Shown here one piece after another: positions 13,008 to 25,430 of a stretch of 64,000 nt of DNA. The position numbers and the translations under genes are program-made. Under the pieces are notes generated by a model. That model worked only from the letters and a program-made list of their open reading frames with translations, did no database searches and was not told the origin of the DNA. The stretch comes from Isoetes taiwanensis (taxonomy: Eukaryota > Streptophyta > Lycopodiopsida > Isoetales > Isoetaceae), in assembly GCA_021234155.1 (NCBI GenBank), contig JAJEKV010000011.1, positions 12,687,255 to 12,751,254 on the forward strand, in the 5' to 3' direction. Numbering within the stretch: the first letter of the stretch is position 1; each line of letters begins with the position of its first letter.

Positions 13008-13331
13008 AGAATTCCAATTAAATTTCCCCTAAAATTGCCTTTTGTTTGGGTGCATATCCACACAAGGGGCGACTTGGGCAGTTGAATGGGAATATTCACG
13101 AGTTATGCCTCATTTTTGACCTTAGATAGTGATCCTAATTTGTGGGGCATGCCCCCAAAAGTTGGAGTATATTGTATAACATGATTATTGTTATACTATA
13201 AGATTTGAGCAAATATAGTTATTAAAGTTAATTCCATACGTATATTGTACACTGCTTTACGTCACATCTCATGTGAATATGCACCCAAACAAAAAGGGTT
13301 TTTAGGGGAAATTCAATTAGAATTGTAAGAA
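13008..13331. mobile_element. long-TIR MITE 'M', copy 2 (diverged)
   Basis: The left arm (AATTCCAATTAAATTTCCCC through GTTTGGGTGCATATCCACAC) is inverted at the right end (CATGTGAATATGCACCCAAA through AGGGGAAATTCAATTAGAAT). It is homologous to the copy at 11311 but shorter and more diverged. Confidence 0.75.
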
Positions 13332-13759
13332 AGAGTGGTTTGTGCTGTGATTTTTTTTCTTTCCGTTTTTTTTTTCTTTGGGGGGATTAGAAAGGGTGTT
13401 GTACGTATTGTAGGAAAAAATATCTAGTATAATATATCTAAGAAAATATGCAATGGTTGTGATCCTCCAGGAATCGAACTTGGACTACTTCAAAATCCAT
13501 TAAAAATATATATGTACATGGGCGTTCATGTTTCTAGCCTCTCCCCCACCTGCAATAATATCTAGCAATATATAAAACATGTCAGGATGAATTATAATGT
13601 GGGAATTTCTTATTTTGCAACCTATGAGGACAATACCTTGGCAAACGACATTATCTGTAGATAAAAATAAAATGAGAACAAGCATCTCTCGCATGAATAT
13701 CTAGCAGAACATATAATGGTTGAGGGCCCCCAAGAATAAAGCTAGGATAGCCTAAAGTC
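13332..13759. other. no gene; possible tRNA-like relic
   Basis: At about 13458-13480 the minus strand has AAGTTCGATTCCTGG, a B-box-like sequence. A diverged echo (CCCCCAAGAATAAAGCTAGG) lies at about 13728. Nothing else is supported. Confidence 0.3.
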
Positions 13760-14890
13760 ACGCACCGATTCTATGGTGCATGATCCAATTTTCGCATGTT
13801 CTTATGGTGCAAAGGGGCGATCCTACGATTTCTAACATTTCGACTGAGCTTACAAAGTTTTGGGGGGCAGGTGAGCACCAAGGTTTCTAACATTTGGGGT
13901 TATGCATCGATCCTACGGTTTCTAACATTTCGACTAAGCTTGCAAAGTTTCAAAACTTTCTATTTTAGGCTGAGGTGTTCTATTTTTTTACTGAGGTGCT
14001 TATCCACGAGCACCTAGAACATTCTAGAACTATCTAGAATACCCTATTTTGAGTTCTTGCAATTTTTCAAAAAAAAACTTTCTATTTTTAAACTAGGGTG
14101 CTTATCCATGAGCATCTAGAACATTCTAGAACATCCTATTTTGAGCTTTTGCAACTTCAATAAAACTTTCTATTTTTAGACAAACTTACTATTCTTGGCA
14201 TTAGACTGAGATGCCTACCCATGAGCATCGTTACGCCATTGTTGGGGTGGTGTAAAGTGGGGCAAGCGAGTAGCACGATTTCTAACATTTGGGGTTATGC
14301 ATCAATCCTATGGTTTCTAACATTTTGAGAGCGTGCAATGTTTCAAAATTTTCTATTTTTTGACTGAGGTGCCTACCCATAAGCATCTAGAACATGCCAA
14401 AACATTCTATTTTGATTGTTCGTAAAAATTCAAAGACTTTCTATTTTTGGACTGAACTGCTTGCTCATGAGCATCCGAGCATGTCGAACATTCTACTTTG
14501 TCTTTTTGCATTCTTTCAAAAAACTTTCTACACTTTTACTGAGGTGCTTATCCACGAGCACCTAGAACATTTTAGAACTATCTAGAATATTCTATTTTTT
14601 GAGTTCTTGCAATTTTTTAGAAATCTATTTTTAAACTGTGATGCGTATGAGCATCTGGAACATTCTAGAACTATCTAGAACATCCTATTTTGAGTTTTTG
14701 CAAGTTCAATAAGACTTTCTATTTTTAAATTGATTTACTATTCTTGGCATTAGAACAAGGTGCGTACCCATGAGCATCTAGAACATCCCAAAACATTCTA
14801 TTTTGATTGTTTGTAAAATTTCAAAGACTTTCTATTTTTAGACTGAGTTGCTTGCTCGTGAGCATCTGGGTATCTAGAATATTCTTTGCA
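13760..14890 (+). repeat. TTCTAGAA-rich minisatellite, copy 2
   Basis: About nine degenerate units of roughly 110 bp, each containing TTTCTATTTTTAGACTGAGG, TGCTTACCCATGAGCATC and CTAGAACATTCTAGAAC. Perfect GAAnnTTCnnGAA triplets lie at 14017-14029, 14119-14131 and 14658-14670. The start (GCATGTTCTTATGGTGC) matches the start of copy 1 at 4413. The short frames inside are by-products. Confidence 0.8.
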
Positions 14891-14892
14891 AT

Positions 14893-15186
14893 CCTCGTTT
14901 GTGGGGTATGCATGTACAAATTTTTGTATACTGTATATTAAGGTTTGCAAAATACTATAAGGTTTGAGAGAATGTACTTAATGGTGTTAATTTTGTACAT
15001 GTATTCTAAATTTTTTGAGGCTCTCGCTGCCCTACGTAACCCCGCGTGTGAATATGCACCCAAACCAAAGGGGGTTTAAGGGGGATTTTAATTTAAATGT
15101 GTCAAATGCAATGGTTTGTGTTAATAACGTTAGTTATGTGTTAATAGTTTGTATTAACTAAAAAAAAATTTGGCCCCTTCGGGGCC
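14893..15186. mobile_element. long-TIR MITE 'M', copy 3 (right half only)
   Basis: Interior CTCGTTTGTGGGGTATGCA, then right TIR GTGTGAATATGCACCCAAAC, then ACTAAAAAAAAATTTGG and the terminal palindrome GGCCCCTTCGGGGCC (15172-15186). The left half is missing at its junction with the minisatellite. Confidence 0.75.
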
Positions 15187-15827
15187 TTAAGGATGGTGTA
15201 GGGGTGTAGACATCGACATTATCTAATACTCTAATGATGGATGGTATATCATAGCCTCACAAATCTAACAAACTAGAGGTGCTCAAATTATGGAAACGAA
15301 AACATTGCATAGGATTAGACATGTAATATTATACCAATACCAATATTAATACATGAGGTAGCTAGATATCAGCGGTTGTCCAAAGATACTTCACTTTCAA
15401 GGGTTGAAGTTATCGCTCTCTTATCTGAATACTATTTCATTAGCTGAATACTATTTCATTAGGCATAACATGGAACCAGCCATGAACACTAACAAGATAG
15501 GGGATTACCCCTAAGATAGGAAGGGTAGTCGTCTTCTTCTGCTACATGCTTTGTTATTACGAGTAGCCCACCAATGCAATTCACAATGCCTTGGCGTTGG
15601 TCACAACGAACTCAACTAAACACTTTGAAATTAACAAACTGAAAAAGCCCTAACTGCAAAAAGACTCATATTTCGGAGAACACATAAAAAAATGCTAACT
15701 CATGTTGCACCAATGAGATAACTTTATATAAACTCTTACCCTCACCAAAGGAAACAATGAGACAAGGCAGTCTCTTGCTTTCAAGTCTCGCACGGAAAGG
15801 AACACAACATTTTCTCGGCCAATAATC
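15187..15827. other. no recognisable feature
   Basis: No gene or repeat beyond a short TAGCTGAATACTATTTCATT duplication at about 15424-15462. The minus frame 15695-16051 is explained by the hairpin at its 5' end. Confidence 0.4.
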
Positions 15828-16046
15828 AACATGGCAACTGGGGAGCCCATTTCGCCTCCGGAATGGAAATAGGCAGGCTGGATTCCACTTAACAGGTCAA
15901 AAACAGGTAAACGGATCAAAATTTCTCTCCTCCCCAGTTGCCATGTTGTGGGGGGATGAAACAGGGTCGACGATTCCAGGACCCGCTTCCGGCTGCCGCC
16001 GGTCGCGGGACCCCCTGGAATCGTCTCCCCTGTTTCCATCCCCCCA
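15828..16046. repeat. double hairpin: 18-bp perfect arms plus GC-rich hairpin copy 2
   Basis: AACATGGCAACTGGGGAG (15828-15845) is perfectly inverted at 15930-15947. This is immediately followed by a second stem: 15948-15980 (GGGGGGATGAAACAGGGTCG through GATTCCAGG) pairs with about 16014-16046. The loop ACCCGCTTCCGGCTGCCGCC plus GGTCGCGGGACCCC matches the copy at 6676-6804. Confidence 0.75.
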
Positions 16047-16450
16047 TACATAAACAGCGGTCCTCCTTCCGCCTCAGTGATTACAGTTAACCAAGAGCAG
16101 TAAGAGGCTTAAGAACAAAGAAAGAAACCTCTTCCCTTCCCCCATCATGGAACATAATAGGGTCAACAAAAATTGACTTACCAGTTTTATAGCAGGATAC
16201 ATCAGCCCTCCAAAACAACGGTTCAACATAAGTTGGTCTTCTAAAGTCTACTACAGAAGCAATTAAAAGGTGTAGCTTTCTAGTTTTTCTTTCCCTTTGC
16301 TCTGAACTTACTTCCATGATTCCGGCCGCCGTTCTGCACATTGTTCTCTGCAGTTCCCACTTAACTAGTTATCCCTCCAATTGCTGCAGCTTCCACACCT
16401 GATTCAAGAGGCTCTAACCAATATTAAATTCTTTCTTCTAGACACCAGCA
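16047..16450. other. no recognisable feature
   Basis: No gene, RNA or repeat supported. Confidence 0.4.
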
Positions 16451-16787
16451 TTTTTGGCTACTTATTCTAAACTGGGTGCACCCTGAACTACCACAGTCGT
16501 TGGATCTGTCGATCCTACGGCCCATATTGTATGTTGGAGCCTCAGGGTGCCTCTCGTTTCGCTTATGCTCAGTTATGATGGGGTTTCCTATGATTTTGAA
16601 ATGTCAAATACGAGTTTGCCTAAGGTTTTGATGCGATATCGAGACTCTATACGGCTTTGTATACGGATTTAGAAGATGTAATACGGGGTCTTGAACCTCT
16701 ACCAAAAAAACTCAATATCCTGATAAGTCTACATTAACCAACATTTCTCTATGAGCTCATGTAACTATTTTCTATCTTGAGTCTATG

Positions 16788-16819
<32 letters not shown>

Positions 16820-17506
16820 CAACCCATTCAATTATCTTAGGAATATATGGCCTATGGTTCTAAGATTTGTCATTTTAACATCCATATGAAATCCCCCTGG
16901 AACCCCCTGTTATTATGCTATTATGCTCAGTTATGATGGGGTTTCCTATGATTTTGAAATGTCAAATACGAGTTTGCCTAAGGTTTTGATGCGATATCGA
17001 GACTCTATACGGCTTTGTATACGGATTTAGAAGATGTAATACGGGGTCTTGAACCTCTACCAAAAAAACTCAATATCCTGATAAGTCTACATTAACCAAC
17101 ATTTCTCTATGAGCTCATGTAACTATTTTCTATCTTGAGTCTATGTTTTTTTTTTTTTTTTTTTTTTTTTATAACAACCCATTCAATTATCTTAGGAATA
17201 TATGGCCTATGGTTCTAAGATTTGTCATTTTAACATCCATATGAAATCCCCACGAACCCCCTGTTATTATGCTACTTATTCTAAACTGGGTGCACCCTGA
17301 ACTACCACAGTCGTTGGATCTGTCGATCCTACGGCCCATATTGTATGTTGGAGCCTCAGGGTGACTCTATACGGCTTTGTATACGGATTTAGAAGATGTA
17401 ATACGGGGTCTTGAACCTCTACCAAAAAAACTCAATATCCTGATAAGTCTACATTAACCAACATTTCTCTATGAGCTCATGTAACTATTTTCTATCTTGA
17501 GTCTAT

Positions 17507-17543
<37 letters not shown>

Positions 17544-18002
17544 CAACCCATTCAATTATCTTAGGAATATATGGCCTATGGTTCTAAGATTTGTCATTTT
17601 AACATCCATATGAAATCCCCCTGGAACCCCCTGTTATTATGCTATTATGCTCAGTTATGATGGGGTTTCCTATGATTTTGAAATGTCAAATACGAGTTTG
17701 CCTAAGGTTTTGATGCGATCGGAGACTCTATAATGGGCTTTGTATCTGGATTTAGAAGATGTAATACGGGGTCTTGAACCTCTACCAAAAAAACTCAATA
17801 TCCTGATAAGTCTACATTAACCAACATTTCTCTATGAGCTCATGTAACTATTTTCTATCTTGAGTCTATGTTTTTTTTTTCTTTTTTTTTTTTTTTTTAT
17901 AACAACCCATTCAATTATCTTAGGAATATATGGCCTATGGTTCTAAGATTTGTCATTTTAACATCCATATGAAATCCCCCTGGAACCCCCTGTTATTATG
18001 CT
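16451..18002 (+). repeat. higher-order tandem array of MITE-like 354-bp units with poly-T tracts
   Basis: Layout: spacer S 16455-16546; unit 1 16567-16920; unit 2 16925-17274; spacer S' 17275-17362; 5'-deleted unit 3 17363-17645; unit 4 17649-18002. Units begin GCTCAGTTATGATGGGGTTT and end AACCCCCTGTTATTATGCTA, which are imperfect inverted ends. Each carries an internal poly-T of 25-32 bp (about 16788, 17146, 17508, 17871). Outside the poly-T the units are nearly identical, so amplification is recent. S + units 1-2 and S' + units 3-4 together form a larger duplication with a deletion at the S'/unit 3 junction. Confidence 0.9.
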
Positions 18003-19499
18003 ACTTATTTTAAGGCATGGTTCTCCTTGCATAAGCATTGTATAAAGAAGCTGAAGATGGATGCTCCCTCTGTCAACGTCAACACATGACTAGTTCCTAT
18101 TCAAATGGCTGTGTTTAAGCAATTCAGGTAGCATGTGCAAGTGCATCTATTTAAATCTTCATCAAATACTAACGTCACTGGACATGCCTCAAATCCTTGC
18201 CTAAAGGGATTTCCTCCAATGCAGACAATGCTTCAAATGGGAAAAACACCAACATATGTAGGCTATGCCTTAGAATAGCTGGTTCAATGTTACAATGCCT
18301 CAACTATACATATATTGGAAATGTAATGTAATGTATTTCTCTCGGCCAATCACGCACCCTCGTGTCCATAGGTCAAAACATCAAATAAATCCGAACAATC
18401 CGTAAATTCATGCATTCCATCTTTCACAATTGCATGTCCACAAAGATGAACACCAATGAACAACACTCAAATCCCCTAATGCAAAAACATCTACCGTTGT
18501 CTTAGGAAATGAATGCAAATCGATAGCCCCCGCCAGAGATTTATACAAAGGCAGATGAATATTCTCATGGGAGTCTAATGACCGATTGGGCTTCCCCTAA
18601 CAGCCGCAAAGGTAAATTTTACATGGCAATTGAGCTTACCTCAGATCTCTCGAATGCTTGGGCTTTGTTTACGCTTTCTCTCGAAGGAACACAACCCATT
18701 ATTCTGCTTTCGATGTTTTTGTCAAGCAAAAGCTTTTACGTTTAAATCGAGCCTACTCGATCAAAAGAAATTCTACCAAAGCACAATTCATCACAGATAC
18801 TGAGAAAATAAATGGAATCCAAAAGCCAGCTACAAGCATCAAATTCAACGCCATAAGGTAATTCAATTACCATAGAAATGAAGTGTATGGCATACGAGAT
18901 ACTGAGAGATGAATAAAAAAGAGGTACTCTCGAACTCCACTCTGGCGAAGAAGACTCGCCTTTGGTAGTGCTTTAGGGCAGGAAAAAGTAAAGGGTCGAG
19001 ACGAAACAATGAGTTTAGTTTATCCAAACTCGCATATGCCTTCCCACGCCATACCTCTTCAAACCCGTTCATTTTTTTCCGTTCTGCTTCCTACCCGCTA
19101 GTCAAACCAACAAATCCTTTTGATCCACCCCAAATCGCAATGTTGGAAGTTTCCAACTTAGGGCATTCTTCCCCTTGATTCCCAAGTGGGTTTGCCGGGA
19201 TGATCTTTGGAAAGGGCTTGGTTCAAAAATCTCTGCCCGGATCTAAATGTTGGTGGTGGAAGCGGCTCTTGTGCGGATTATACTAACCCGGCGATGCAAT
19301 CGCCATAACCGCCATCGACCCATGCACAAGGCCGGATATGCCACATGCCAAATTCGGAACCCTAATATTAACCACAAACTTATTCGAAAACCACAAACCT
19401 AATATTAACCTAATATTTCACAAACCTAATATTAACAATAAAAGCCCCACAACCACACGATTTTTCCTCTTCTTTAAAATCAATGGCTAACAAATTGGT
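18003..19499. other. no recognisable gene
   Basis: Short frames at 18658-18861 and 18863-19072 lie on opposite strands with no family match. 19370-19440 has a small ACCACAAACCTAATATTAAC repeat. Confidence 0.4.
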
Positions 19500-19615
19500 G
19501 CACTCTAGAAATACCGTTTAGTACGTCCACGTGAATACGCCCATGAAATCATATAAAAACCATGCCAAAAAGCGTATAAAATCACAAAAAAAAACCCCAG
19601 TTATAATGCTAGATA
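19500..19615 (-). mobile_element. right end of the TAGCATAATAAC long-TIR family
   Basis: The reverse complement of this stretch (AGCATTATAACTGGGGTTTT through CGTACTAAACGGTATTTCTA) aligns along its length with the left ends at 8890 and 31490. Confidence 0.6.
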
Positions 19616-19619
19616 TTAA

Positions 19620-20617
19620 CACTAGAGTTGTCTCAGGGGCCTGTTTGGGTTCATTAACCCGTATGGGTCCCTCAATCCCTTCTCCATGTTAGGGACTAGT
19701 TCTTCATGATAATTATAAGATTTTAAATATGAACACCTGAATTGTAAGATTAACTCGAAGTTGTACCACCATATTCAATGGCAAAATAAAATCAAATAAA
19801 ATTCTTCACAAGTTTGGCACAATCGCACCTTAAAATACACTCAATTCAATGGTTTCGATGATATGATATAATCTCATGACACTGAACATGGAATACAAAT
19901 TTGAAGATAACATTAATTTTCTATGAATGTAGCCTAGAAATGCTACTCATTTTTTAAATTTCATGTGATTTCATAAAAACTTGATGTATCAATGAGCAGA
20001 TCATAATTTTAATCCTTGAGAGACCCAGTCAGGTCCCTAAGGAATTTCTGAAAAATAGACATCCAGGAACCATTTCATATCCATGATATTTGAAATAAAA
20101 TAAGAATGTGAAGGTACTATTATTTTTCAATGGAAATAGATACTAAGTACTACACGTTTTACTAAATGGATTTCATTTTTTCAAAAGATGGAGTAGTACT
20201 AAGAATTTTCAACATTTTGACCCTCAGGGAACTTAACTGGGTCCATAAAGAACTTCAAACTTTAAGGAATTATTTCTCGAAAATTCTACCATAGATTTTT
20301 CTAATTCTTCTTGTGATAGATTTCTCATATCATGATTTACAAGATGGAAGGATTAGAATTCCTAGGAAAAATCATATTTGCAAAATAATGTGAGAAATGT
20401 TAAAGACTTTGAGAATAAACTTGACCCCTTTGCATTCGGCTCCGCATTATATTTGGTAATACAAGCTTTCTATATTTTTCATCAATTTTTCCTTACATGC
20501 ACACTCATGGAGGACAACATATTGTGAGTATGTAGACAAATTCTTTATCTCGGAGCTACAATAGAATTTCAAAAAAGTGTACGAATGAACCCATTTGGGT
20601 TCATCAAGGGACAACTC
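19620..20617. mobile_element. ~1-kb non-coding TIR element
   Basis: Starts ACTAGAGTTGTCTCAGGGGC, with GGGTTCATTAACCC just inside. It ends GGGTTCATCAAGGGACAACT followed by CTAG, giving inverted ends of about 35 bp with gaps. The interior is AT-rich with GGTCCCTAAGGAA and GACCCTCAGGGAACTT subrepeats and no frame of note. The outer CTAG may be target duplication or part of the TIR. Confidence 0.5.
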
Positions 20618-20710
20618 TAGTCCTGGGGTGCATATCCATGAGCATCTAGAACATTCTAGAACTTTTTGGAACTATGTAGAATGTCCTATTTTGAATTTTT
20701 TTTTTTTTTG

Positions 20711-21845
20711 AAGAACTGTGTCAGCAATATATTAAAAGAATGGTAATGTTACAAAGCAAGTGAGGAGGAAGGAGAACTGCCCCAAAGAGACAGTGATACC
20801 TCGACACTCCACAACAACTGCAACTCTACTGCTGTACAAACTGGCCATCACCATCTACCACACCCAAGAAGTCCCGCCAAATGGAAAACTTCCGCTCTGC
20901 TAATCCCGGGAACACCAAAAAGCTTTGAAATAGCTTGTACCTGAGTCGAGGAATCGAGAGGCCAGTGCTTGAATCCCCCGAAAGATCCACAACCGCCCGC
21001 TTCCAAATCAACCACACCAACCAAGCCACGCCTGGGATGCAAGGCTTGCTGCCGTCTGGAGCGCCAAGCACCGGGATATACATGAAGCGGCAATTGTTGG
21101 CTATTCAATCTCACCAAAACAGAGCCACGACCCAATCCCAGGCAACCTGCAAGTGAGGGCATAAAACCAGACAATGCTCCACAGTCTCACGATGAAGGCC
21201 ACAACAAGGGCAAAGAGGGCTCACACCCGGCCTAAACTGACTCACAAGGACATTCACCCTGATACAGCGGTGCACCACCTGCCACAGAAGCACCCGAACC
21301 TTCGGTGGGGGAAGTGAGCTCCATGTCCACGTCCAAACCGAGCGCCATCGAGAACCCGGAAGCTGCAGAGACCACTTGCCTGAAGGGGGCAGAGTGTCAT
21401 GAATAGCCAACACCCGGTAACAAGACCGCACAAAACAAGAAGATACAACATCTGGATGAACCTTCCAAACCTGCACCACCACATCACCCTGAGGGACTAT
21501 AGGTATGTGTAGCGGAATACTCCCCGCCACTTGTTCCCAGATAGCCCGGTCACTGTCCTTCAGGCGAAAGCGAGCTCGAAAAGAACTCCCACGGCTAGCT
21601 GACCATCCCAATACCAATCCTCCAAGGTGAGCACAAACAGCTCGCCTCCAACGGGCCTCAAGGCCCCAGCATGCACATGGCGACCAAGGGCAAGTACGCC
21701 AGGAGGTAGAGGAACCCACAAGAAAGGAGAAGAGTGGTGATAAACCGAGGCATAATCTAGCCGGAAGAGCACACGCGACGTGATCCCAAGCCCGCAACAC
21801 CCCTCGTGAGAAAAGGGGATGCATGTGGGAAAGGCCCGAGACCAT
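20711..21845 (-). pseudogene. LINE 1 C-terminal zf-RVT domain and 3' end
   Basis: The frame 21845-21111 contains WRSVWTWTWSSLPPPKVRVL followed by the CPCCGLHRETVEHCLVLCPH motif (CxxC...HC...C/H), the zf-RVT signature of plant LINEs. It probably binds nucleic acid during reverse transcription. The next frames (21174-20848) hold the W-rich WLIWKR segment common to these C-termini. A 3' untranslated tail and poly-A follow. The corresponding regions of LINEs 2, 3 and 4 align. Confidence 0.85.
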
Positions 21846-21899
21846 ACAACAAAGTTGCCCGGGGCAACTCTACATGCAATGCAGGCGACTTTCCAAATG

Positions 21900-23985
21900 C
21901 CACACAATGACGAAGAGATTGCCACAATAGTGCCGCACCGGAGAAGATGCTCCATCCCGCAGAATGCTCCAAATAAACTTAGAGACCAACACCTTACTAT
22001 GCGGTGCCAAATCCGGAATGGCCAAGCCCCCATCCTCCTCGGGGCGGAGACACTTCCACCAAGCCACTTTAACAACCGCCCCTTCATCATCCCCCCCCAC
22101 AAAAATTTGAACAATCTTATCCAAAGCACGTATCTTACCCTCGGGGAGCTAACATCGCAGATCTTTGTATACACATGAGTGCTACAAAGTCTTGACTTGG
22201 CAATAGTGATCCTACCCGCCATGGACAACTTGCTACCCTTCCACCAATTGAGGTGTTTTTACGCAACCCCCCCGCAAAATCTCATCCCACACCCTCCCCA
22301 TGGAAACATCCCCTCCAAAGGGAATACCCAACGACTTAGTACACACATTACACGGAAGCACCTTCCAAGGGAATAGAGCCAAACAAGGGGAGGCGGAGTC
22401 AATCGGGCCCATAATGCGGAGCATTTACCCCAATTCCAAAGAATGCCTGCACGAGGCCAAGGAGAAAGTATCCAGCAAACCCTTCACATTCCATAAAATT
22501 CCTCTCTTACGCCACCAAGAAGAGAAAAGTGTCATTGGCGAACCGGTTAATAATCTGGCGACTACCATCCCCGCATCCGGCCCATCCACCACCCTCCTCC
22601 ACTGCAGCCAAAAACAATCGAGACGATTGCCTCCGCCACAATCGTAAACAAAATGGTGCCAAAGGGCACCCCGACGCCTTACCCTCGCCTAAGGAGAAAA
22701 AGGCGGAGGGTTCACCCCGCACACCACCGTAGCCGCGGCCGACCTATCGCGACTTCATGATCGTTTCTATAAAGCGTGGACCACAGCCCAACGCTAACAT
22801 CATGGCAGACAAGAACTCCCAACGGACACTATCATAAGCTTTGGCAAAGTCAAGCTTAAGATAGGCAATGCCTTGACCTGTTCTCCTGGCCCAATAAAGG
22901 CCCTCATAAGTCTGCGGCAACATTAGTCAAAATGTTCCTCCCGGGAAACAAACCCGGTCGCACCTTACTAATGGAAGAAGTCAACACCGGCTTCAACTTC
23001 TCGGCGGGGGCTTTTCGCAATAATCTTGTACCTGAGAGGACAACAAGGATATAGGCCTCCAATCATTAATAGTAGAAGGTCGCTTAACCTTAGGAATCAA
23101 GGAAATGCATGCGGTATTCAAGATCCTATCCATGTGAGAAGACTGCAGCAACTCAAGATACACCTGGTACACAGACTCACCAGCCCACTCCCAATAAGTC
23201 TGAAAGAACTCCACAGGGATGCCATCCAGCCCAGGACATTTATCCTTGGCCATGCACATACATGCCTCCGCTAAATCCTCTCTGGAGAGCTCCTGCTCCA
23301 AGCTCTCACGTTGGTGAGGCAAAATAGATGGTTTAACAGCCCCCAAAACAAGCTCCCCCGCATCTCCCCGCTCATAGGGAAGAGTCGCTGCAAAAAACCC
23401 TGAGAAATGAGCATGCACATACCTCTGCAACTCAGCGGGATCCTCCAAAGTCCGGCCATCAGGCAAAGCAAGGGACGCCATAGATGCTGCATATCGCCGC
23501 TGCCTAGCTGCTCTGAAGAACACCGACGAACTTGTATCCCCCTCCTTCAACCAGGTAAGGGCTGCCTTCACACGCGCCTCATGCACTTTAACCTGCTCCA
23601 AAGCAACAATACGCTGCAACACTGCATTCTCCCTAATGCCATCAGAAGGCTGCGCCCCAATCTTCTCAACTCCCCGATAAAGACTATGCAACTCCTGCCG
23701 CTCCTGCTGCACACGCTGCCTACCAAAGACCTTAGCAAAACGCTTCACCCTGGCCAACGCAGTCACCATACCAGACATACCCTTCAGAGATGAAAAGGTA
23801 TCAAGCCACAACTCCTGGCACTGGGCCGAGAAATCCGCATCAGCCAGAAGCCGGGTGTTCAAACGGAACACCGTCCCCGAGAAGGCCGAGAGGCAACCGC
23901 ACTCGACCGACAAAACCCGAGGGTAATGATCAGAAATGGAGGTAGACAGAATGTTACTCCGGCCGAAAGAGGGCACACCATCCAA
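21900..23985 (-). pseudogene. LINE 1 linker and reverse transcriptase domain
   Basis: The longest frame (23985-22993, 330 aa) covers the end of EN (SISDHYP), the linker (LTWLKEGDTSSSVFFRAARQ) and the start of RT (DKCPGLDGIPVEFFQ, then SLIPKVKRPSTINDWRPISL). Past a frameshift near 23000 the remaining RT is spread over frames at 22722-22507 and 22228-21560. The active-site block reads FANDTFLFLV where active relatives have YADD, so a metal-binding Asp is lost. The QGCPLAP-type block is also degraded. Homologous to the RT of LINE 2 at 36.3-38.4 kb. Confidence 0.85.
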
Positions 23986-23989
23986 TGCG

Positions 23990-24622
23990 CATGGGGAAGC
24001 ATAGCACCGGTCATGCCTAGCATACGCCCCCGCCCGCTAATCGCCTATTACAATAGGTGAAAGACAAGTCCCCGGGGACCTCAACCAAGGCCAAATCCTG
24101 CAACAAACGAGACCACTGGGTCCCTCTCAAATCCCTCGCACAAGTTTGGGTGCGAGAACCGGCGATCTTCTACTGGCTCTACCATATTGAAATCCCCTAA
24201 CAACAACCAAACACACGCAACCCACCAAGGGCTCGCAAACTTATTCTCGAATGGCCCACAAAGCACCCCTTTGAGAAGGCTGATTAGGGGCATAAACATT
24301 AACAATCCCCACTCTTGCCGCCCTCCAACCACTTAATTATTGCCCACCGACCAAACTGCATGCTCTGCGGTATGTGACCTGCACATCCATCTTCCAAGCA
24401 ATAAGAGTACCCCCACTAGTCCGCCCAGAAGAAGAAGCAATAAAGCCAAACTGCCTACCAACCATATTCATGAGCCTGGACATATCACCCCTGTGACACT
24501 TATGCTCCTGAATGCAAACAATATCAGGACACAACTGCCGAAGTGCCAAAGAAACACGGGCCCTCTTACTACTAGAGGACCGCACCCCCCCGCACATTCC
24601 AACTGAGGATCGACCTATTCAT
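23990..24622 (-). pseudogene. LINE 1 apurinic-type endonuclease domain
   Basis: The probable start ATG is at 24622-24620, giving MNRSILSWNVRG, the usual EN N-terminus. A run of seven G (24586-24592 region) then shifts the frame. The domain continues as CPDIVCIQEHK (catalytic Glu) in 24597-24337, then LLGDFNMVEPVEDR (catalytic Asp/Asn) in 24332-24081, and SDHYP near 23930. These are the hallmark motifs of EEP-family LINE endonucleases that nick target DNA. At least three frame changes and a stop make it non-functional. No ORF1 (gag-like) is visible upstream, so the element is 5'-truncated or ORF1-less. Confidence 0.85.
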
Positions 24623-24689
24623 CCCAGAGGAGAAGTGTCCAGCCCCACATGCCTACCCACCAGGTATCTATGCTTGTTGACCAGTCAAA

Positions 24690-25030
24690 ACTCATTCTAA
24701 AACTTTCTTGAAAATTATAGGACTTTTCTCGAGCTATCTAGAACATTCTAGAATGTTCATGGTCTAGAGCCATCTAGAATGTTCTTGAACATTCTACAAT
24801 GTTCTAAAACACTTCCAAACTTTCTAGAACATTCCACAATTTTTTGTAACATCCTAGAAAGCATTCTAGAACATTCTAGCCAAGAACCAAAATGCTTATA
24901 CTCATGTGGATAGCCTCCTTATATACTGGTAAAGGAGGCTCATGTGGGATATTTGTGCATGCCCTAAATTCAAAACAATCTTAAACATTCTAAAAACATT
25001 AGGGTTTGAATGCCCTTAACTATATGTGAA
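24690..25030 (+). repeat. TTCTAGAA-rich minisatellite, right half of the copy split by LINE 1
   Basis: Continues the array whose left part is at 20630-20695. GAACATTCTAGAATGTTC at 24741-24758 is a perfect four-unit alternating GAA/TTC array; another three-unit stretch lies at 24863-24877. It then runs into the tRNA-like head, as in copy 1. Confidence 0.75.
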
Positions 25031-25052
25031 ACATTATTTTTTCTAATGACAT

Positions 25053-25120
25053 AATGCTTGGTCTAGTGGTTAGAATGGGGGGTTTGGGGGGCAATGATCA
25101 GGGTTTAAATCCCCCCAACA
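25053..25120 (+). repeat. tRNA-derived SINE head, copy 2
   Basis: AATGCTTGGTCTAGTGGTTA matches 5033-5052 exactly. The B box has decayed to GGTTTAAATCC. The order minisatellite, tRNA-like head, ACGT-rich module is the same as at 4.4-5.4 kb. Confidence 0.65.
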
Positions 25121-25430
25121 ACATAAAAACTTTTAAAGCCTCTCCTTAAAGTCTGAGCAACGTGGACTGTACGATCTTGATCCCGATCAATGGCCGAGAT
25201 CGCGCCACGTGGCGGCTCTGCCAGATCGACGATCAAGATTGAAATCAATATGGATCATAGGATCATCCACCTCGTCTCAACTTACGATCTAAATGTACCC
25301 AAATATATTAATCTCCACTACCAATTTGGATCGTCCACCTCATCTCAACCGACGGTCTACATCGCCCCAAATATGTCAATATCCACCAGGCAATCTGGGC
25401 CTTCGACGGCTAGGATTGCAAATTGTATAA
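25121..25430 (+). repeat. GATC/CCACGTGG module, copy 2
   Basis: Diverged homologue of 5101-5440 with CGCGCCACGTGGCGGC and repeated GATCGTCCACCTCATCTCAA units. Non-coding. Confidence 0.55.

Larger units (their letters stand above)
20696..24685 (-). mobile_element. LINE 1: non-LTR retrotransposon (EN-RT-zf-RVT), broken
   Basis: On the minus strand the order is endonuclease (about 24622-23990), linker (23985-23300), reverse transcriptase (23300-21900), C-terminal region with a Cys/His zinc-finger-like domain (21500-21110), and a 3' tail. It ends in a poly-A tract, seen as about 15 T at 20696-20710. It belongs to the plant LINE type with a C-terminal zf-RVT domain, which copies RNA at a nicked target. 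The frame is interrupted by several frameshifts and stops, so it is dead. It sits inside the TTCTAGAA minisatellite (20630-20695 and 24690 onward). No clear TSD. It is more GC-rich than its surroundings. Confidence 0.9.
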